NCBI RefSeq assembly: GCF_018885265.1 | Contig: NZ_CP076538.1 | Location: forward strand, 1,276,001-1,340,000 | Source: Amycolatopsis aidingensis | GTDB lineage: Bacteria; Actinomycetota; Actinomycetes; Mycobacteriales; Pseudonocardiaceae | Reading direction: 5' to 3' | Length of the DNA: 64,000 bases | Shown here: positions 63,066 to 64,000 of the stretch, one piece after another | How positions within the stretch are numbered: the stretch's first letter is position 1 | Layout: every line of letters begins with the position of its first letter | Position numbers and translations under genes: made by a program | The notes under the pieces: generated by a model | Database searches by the model: none | What the model saw: only the letters and a program-made list of their open reading frames with translations | Told to the model about the DNA's origin: nothing

Positions 63066-63353
63066 GGCATGACGGATACGGTGTCTTTCCTCGACAGTCA
63101 GCCTCCCTTCTGGTGTCGAGCACGTGCGAATGCACGTGCATCGCCAAGTGTGGTGGTGTCGGTACGCGCCCAGCCAGCATTCTGCGCCGAACGGTGAGCA
63201 CGATGCGCTGACCGGCGAGGTGCCGGCCGGTGAGGCTGAATCTTCCCGTGTGTCAACCACGGCGGACTCCCCGTTGACCGCCACGGACGGATGTGCGGGC
63301 CCGCACCGGACGGGAATCGTGACGGCACCAGTCAGGCGAGTGGGGAGGTTCCC

Positions 63354-64000
63354 ATGAGGAAAGACCGAAACCGGCGCCGTATGCGCGCGCTGTGCGGGGT
63401 GCTGGCGCTGGTGGCCGCGATACCGATGGCGAGCGGGACCGCGGCCGCAGGCCCGCGGCACGGGGTGGTGGACGCCGGGTCCGCCCGCTCGGCGGGCGGT
63501 GCGACCTGCCGGGGCATCCACTTCCCGGTCACCATGAGCCCGGATGAACCGGCGGTCCACCGCGTTTTCGCCCGGTTGTGCGCCCGGGGCAGGCCCACCG
63601 CGCGTACCCCGGTGCAGATCCTGTTGCACGGGGGCAGCTACGACCATTCCTACTGGGACTGGCCGTACCGGCCGAACCGGTACTCCTACGTCCGGCACGC
63701 CACCAGGCGCGGCTTCGCCACGCTCAACGTCGACCGGCTCGGCTACGGGCGCAGTGACCGGCCGGACCCGCGCCGGCTCGACTTCCGGGTCGCCGGGTAC
63801 GTCACCCACCAGCTGGTCCGGTACCTGCGCGCGGGTGCCCTCGGCGTGCGGTTCCGTACCGTGGTGCTGAACGGTCATTCGATGGGCGGCATCACGGCCG
63901 AGCACGCGGCGGCCCACGGCGGGGTGGACGCGATGATCATCAGCGGCCTCGCCCCGGACCGGGCGGCCGTCCGGGGGCGGGCCGAGGACGGCGCCCCGGT
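63354..64000 (+). CDS. Secreted alpha/beta hydrolase (3' end outside window)
   Basis: At least 215 residues. A signal peptide is visible: basic MRKDRNRRRMR, hydrophobic ALCGVLALVAAIPMA and an Ala-rich cleavage region (GTAAA). The mature part has the oxyanion region ILLHGGSYDHSYWDWPY, NVDRLGYGRSDRP and the nucleophile elbow NGHSMGG. The remaining catalytic Asp and His lie beyond the right edge. Start ATG follows GGGGAGG. Extracellular esterase or lipase-like role; substrate unknown. Confidence 0.85.
   Translation, partial: MRKDRNRRRMRALCGVLALVAAIPMASGTAAAGPRHGVVDAGSARSAGGATCRGIHFPVTMSPDEPAVHRVFARLCARGRPTARTPVQILLHGGSYDHSYWDWPYRPNRYSYVRHATRRGFATLNVDRLGYGRSDRPDPRRLDFRVAGYVTHQLVRYLRAGALGVRFRTVVLNGHSMGGITAEHAAAHGGVDAMIISGLAPDRAAVRGRAEDGAP

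Larger units (their letters stand above)
62809..63353. other. Divergent intergenic region
   Basis: 545 bp between the small membrane protein (-) and the secreted hydrolase (+). It contains the 12-bp stem-loop at 62851-62880 and the ACTCGAT repeats at 63037-63065. No gene seen. Confidence 0.5.

Overview
The DNA is strongly GC-rich with GTG/TTG starts, a CvnABCD signalling operon, an XRE(DUF5753)/DUF397 pair and a SAM methyltransferase of the Methyltransf_19 type. Together these point to a filamentous actinomycete, most likely of the Pseudonocardiaceae (Amycolatopsis-like). That placement is an inference from gene content. No rRNA, tRNA, CRISPR array or insertion sequence was seen.

Left arm (1-12.7 kb). 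A VanA-type D-Ala-D-Lac ligase (cut by the left edge) and VanH are read leftward. Next come a LacI-type regulator with two matching operator-like palindromes and a decayed sugar-permease gene, a STAS protein, a GAF histidine kinase, a membrane protein/ECF sigma/anti-sigma operon, and a small redox regulon. The redox regulon is a DUF427 protein plus flavin disulfide oxidoreductase, a Crp/Fnr regulator and a MerT-like membrane protein, tied together by three copies of TGTCA-N6-TGACA.

Centre (12.8-44.3 kb). This is an unassigned hybrid NRPS-PKS cluster in six transcription units: aminotransferase and membrane di-iron desaturase (-); SpoU rRNA methyltransferase (+); heterodimeric ABC exporter (-); SyrP-like dioxygenase, MbtH, amidinotransferase, A-PCP-C NRPS and a second SpoU methyltransferase (+); free PCP, A, MT-PCP, C-PCP, KS-AT-ACP-aminotransferase-C and a free Thr-coded A domain (-); second desaturase, C-PCP-TE and free A domain (+). 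There are six carrier domains and five bond-forming domains (four C, one KS), which fits a linear six-unit assembly with one malonate whose beta-keto group is transaminated. Two rRNA-methyltransferase genes suggest, but do not prove, a ribosome-directed product.

Right arm (44.4-64 kb). First a DUF302/ArsR pair with a palindromic operator, then a dormancy-type stress island (two CBS-BON proteins, an Rv1733c-like membrane protein, two universal stress proteins) with DevR-like boxes. After that comes a conservon (cvnABCD) followed on the same strand by a compact operon: a DMATS-type prenyltransferase, a heme-oxygenase-fold putative di-iron protein and a nucleotidyltransferase. LysR/MFS and Lrp/SMP-30 pairs, a Methyltransf_19/XRE/DUF397 group with GAATATTC palindromes, a small membrane protein, and a secreted alpha/beta hydrolase cut by the right edge complete the window.
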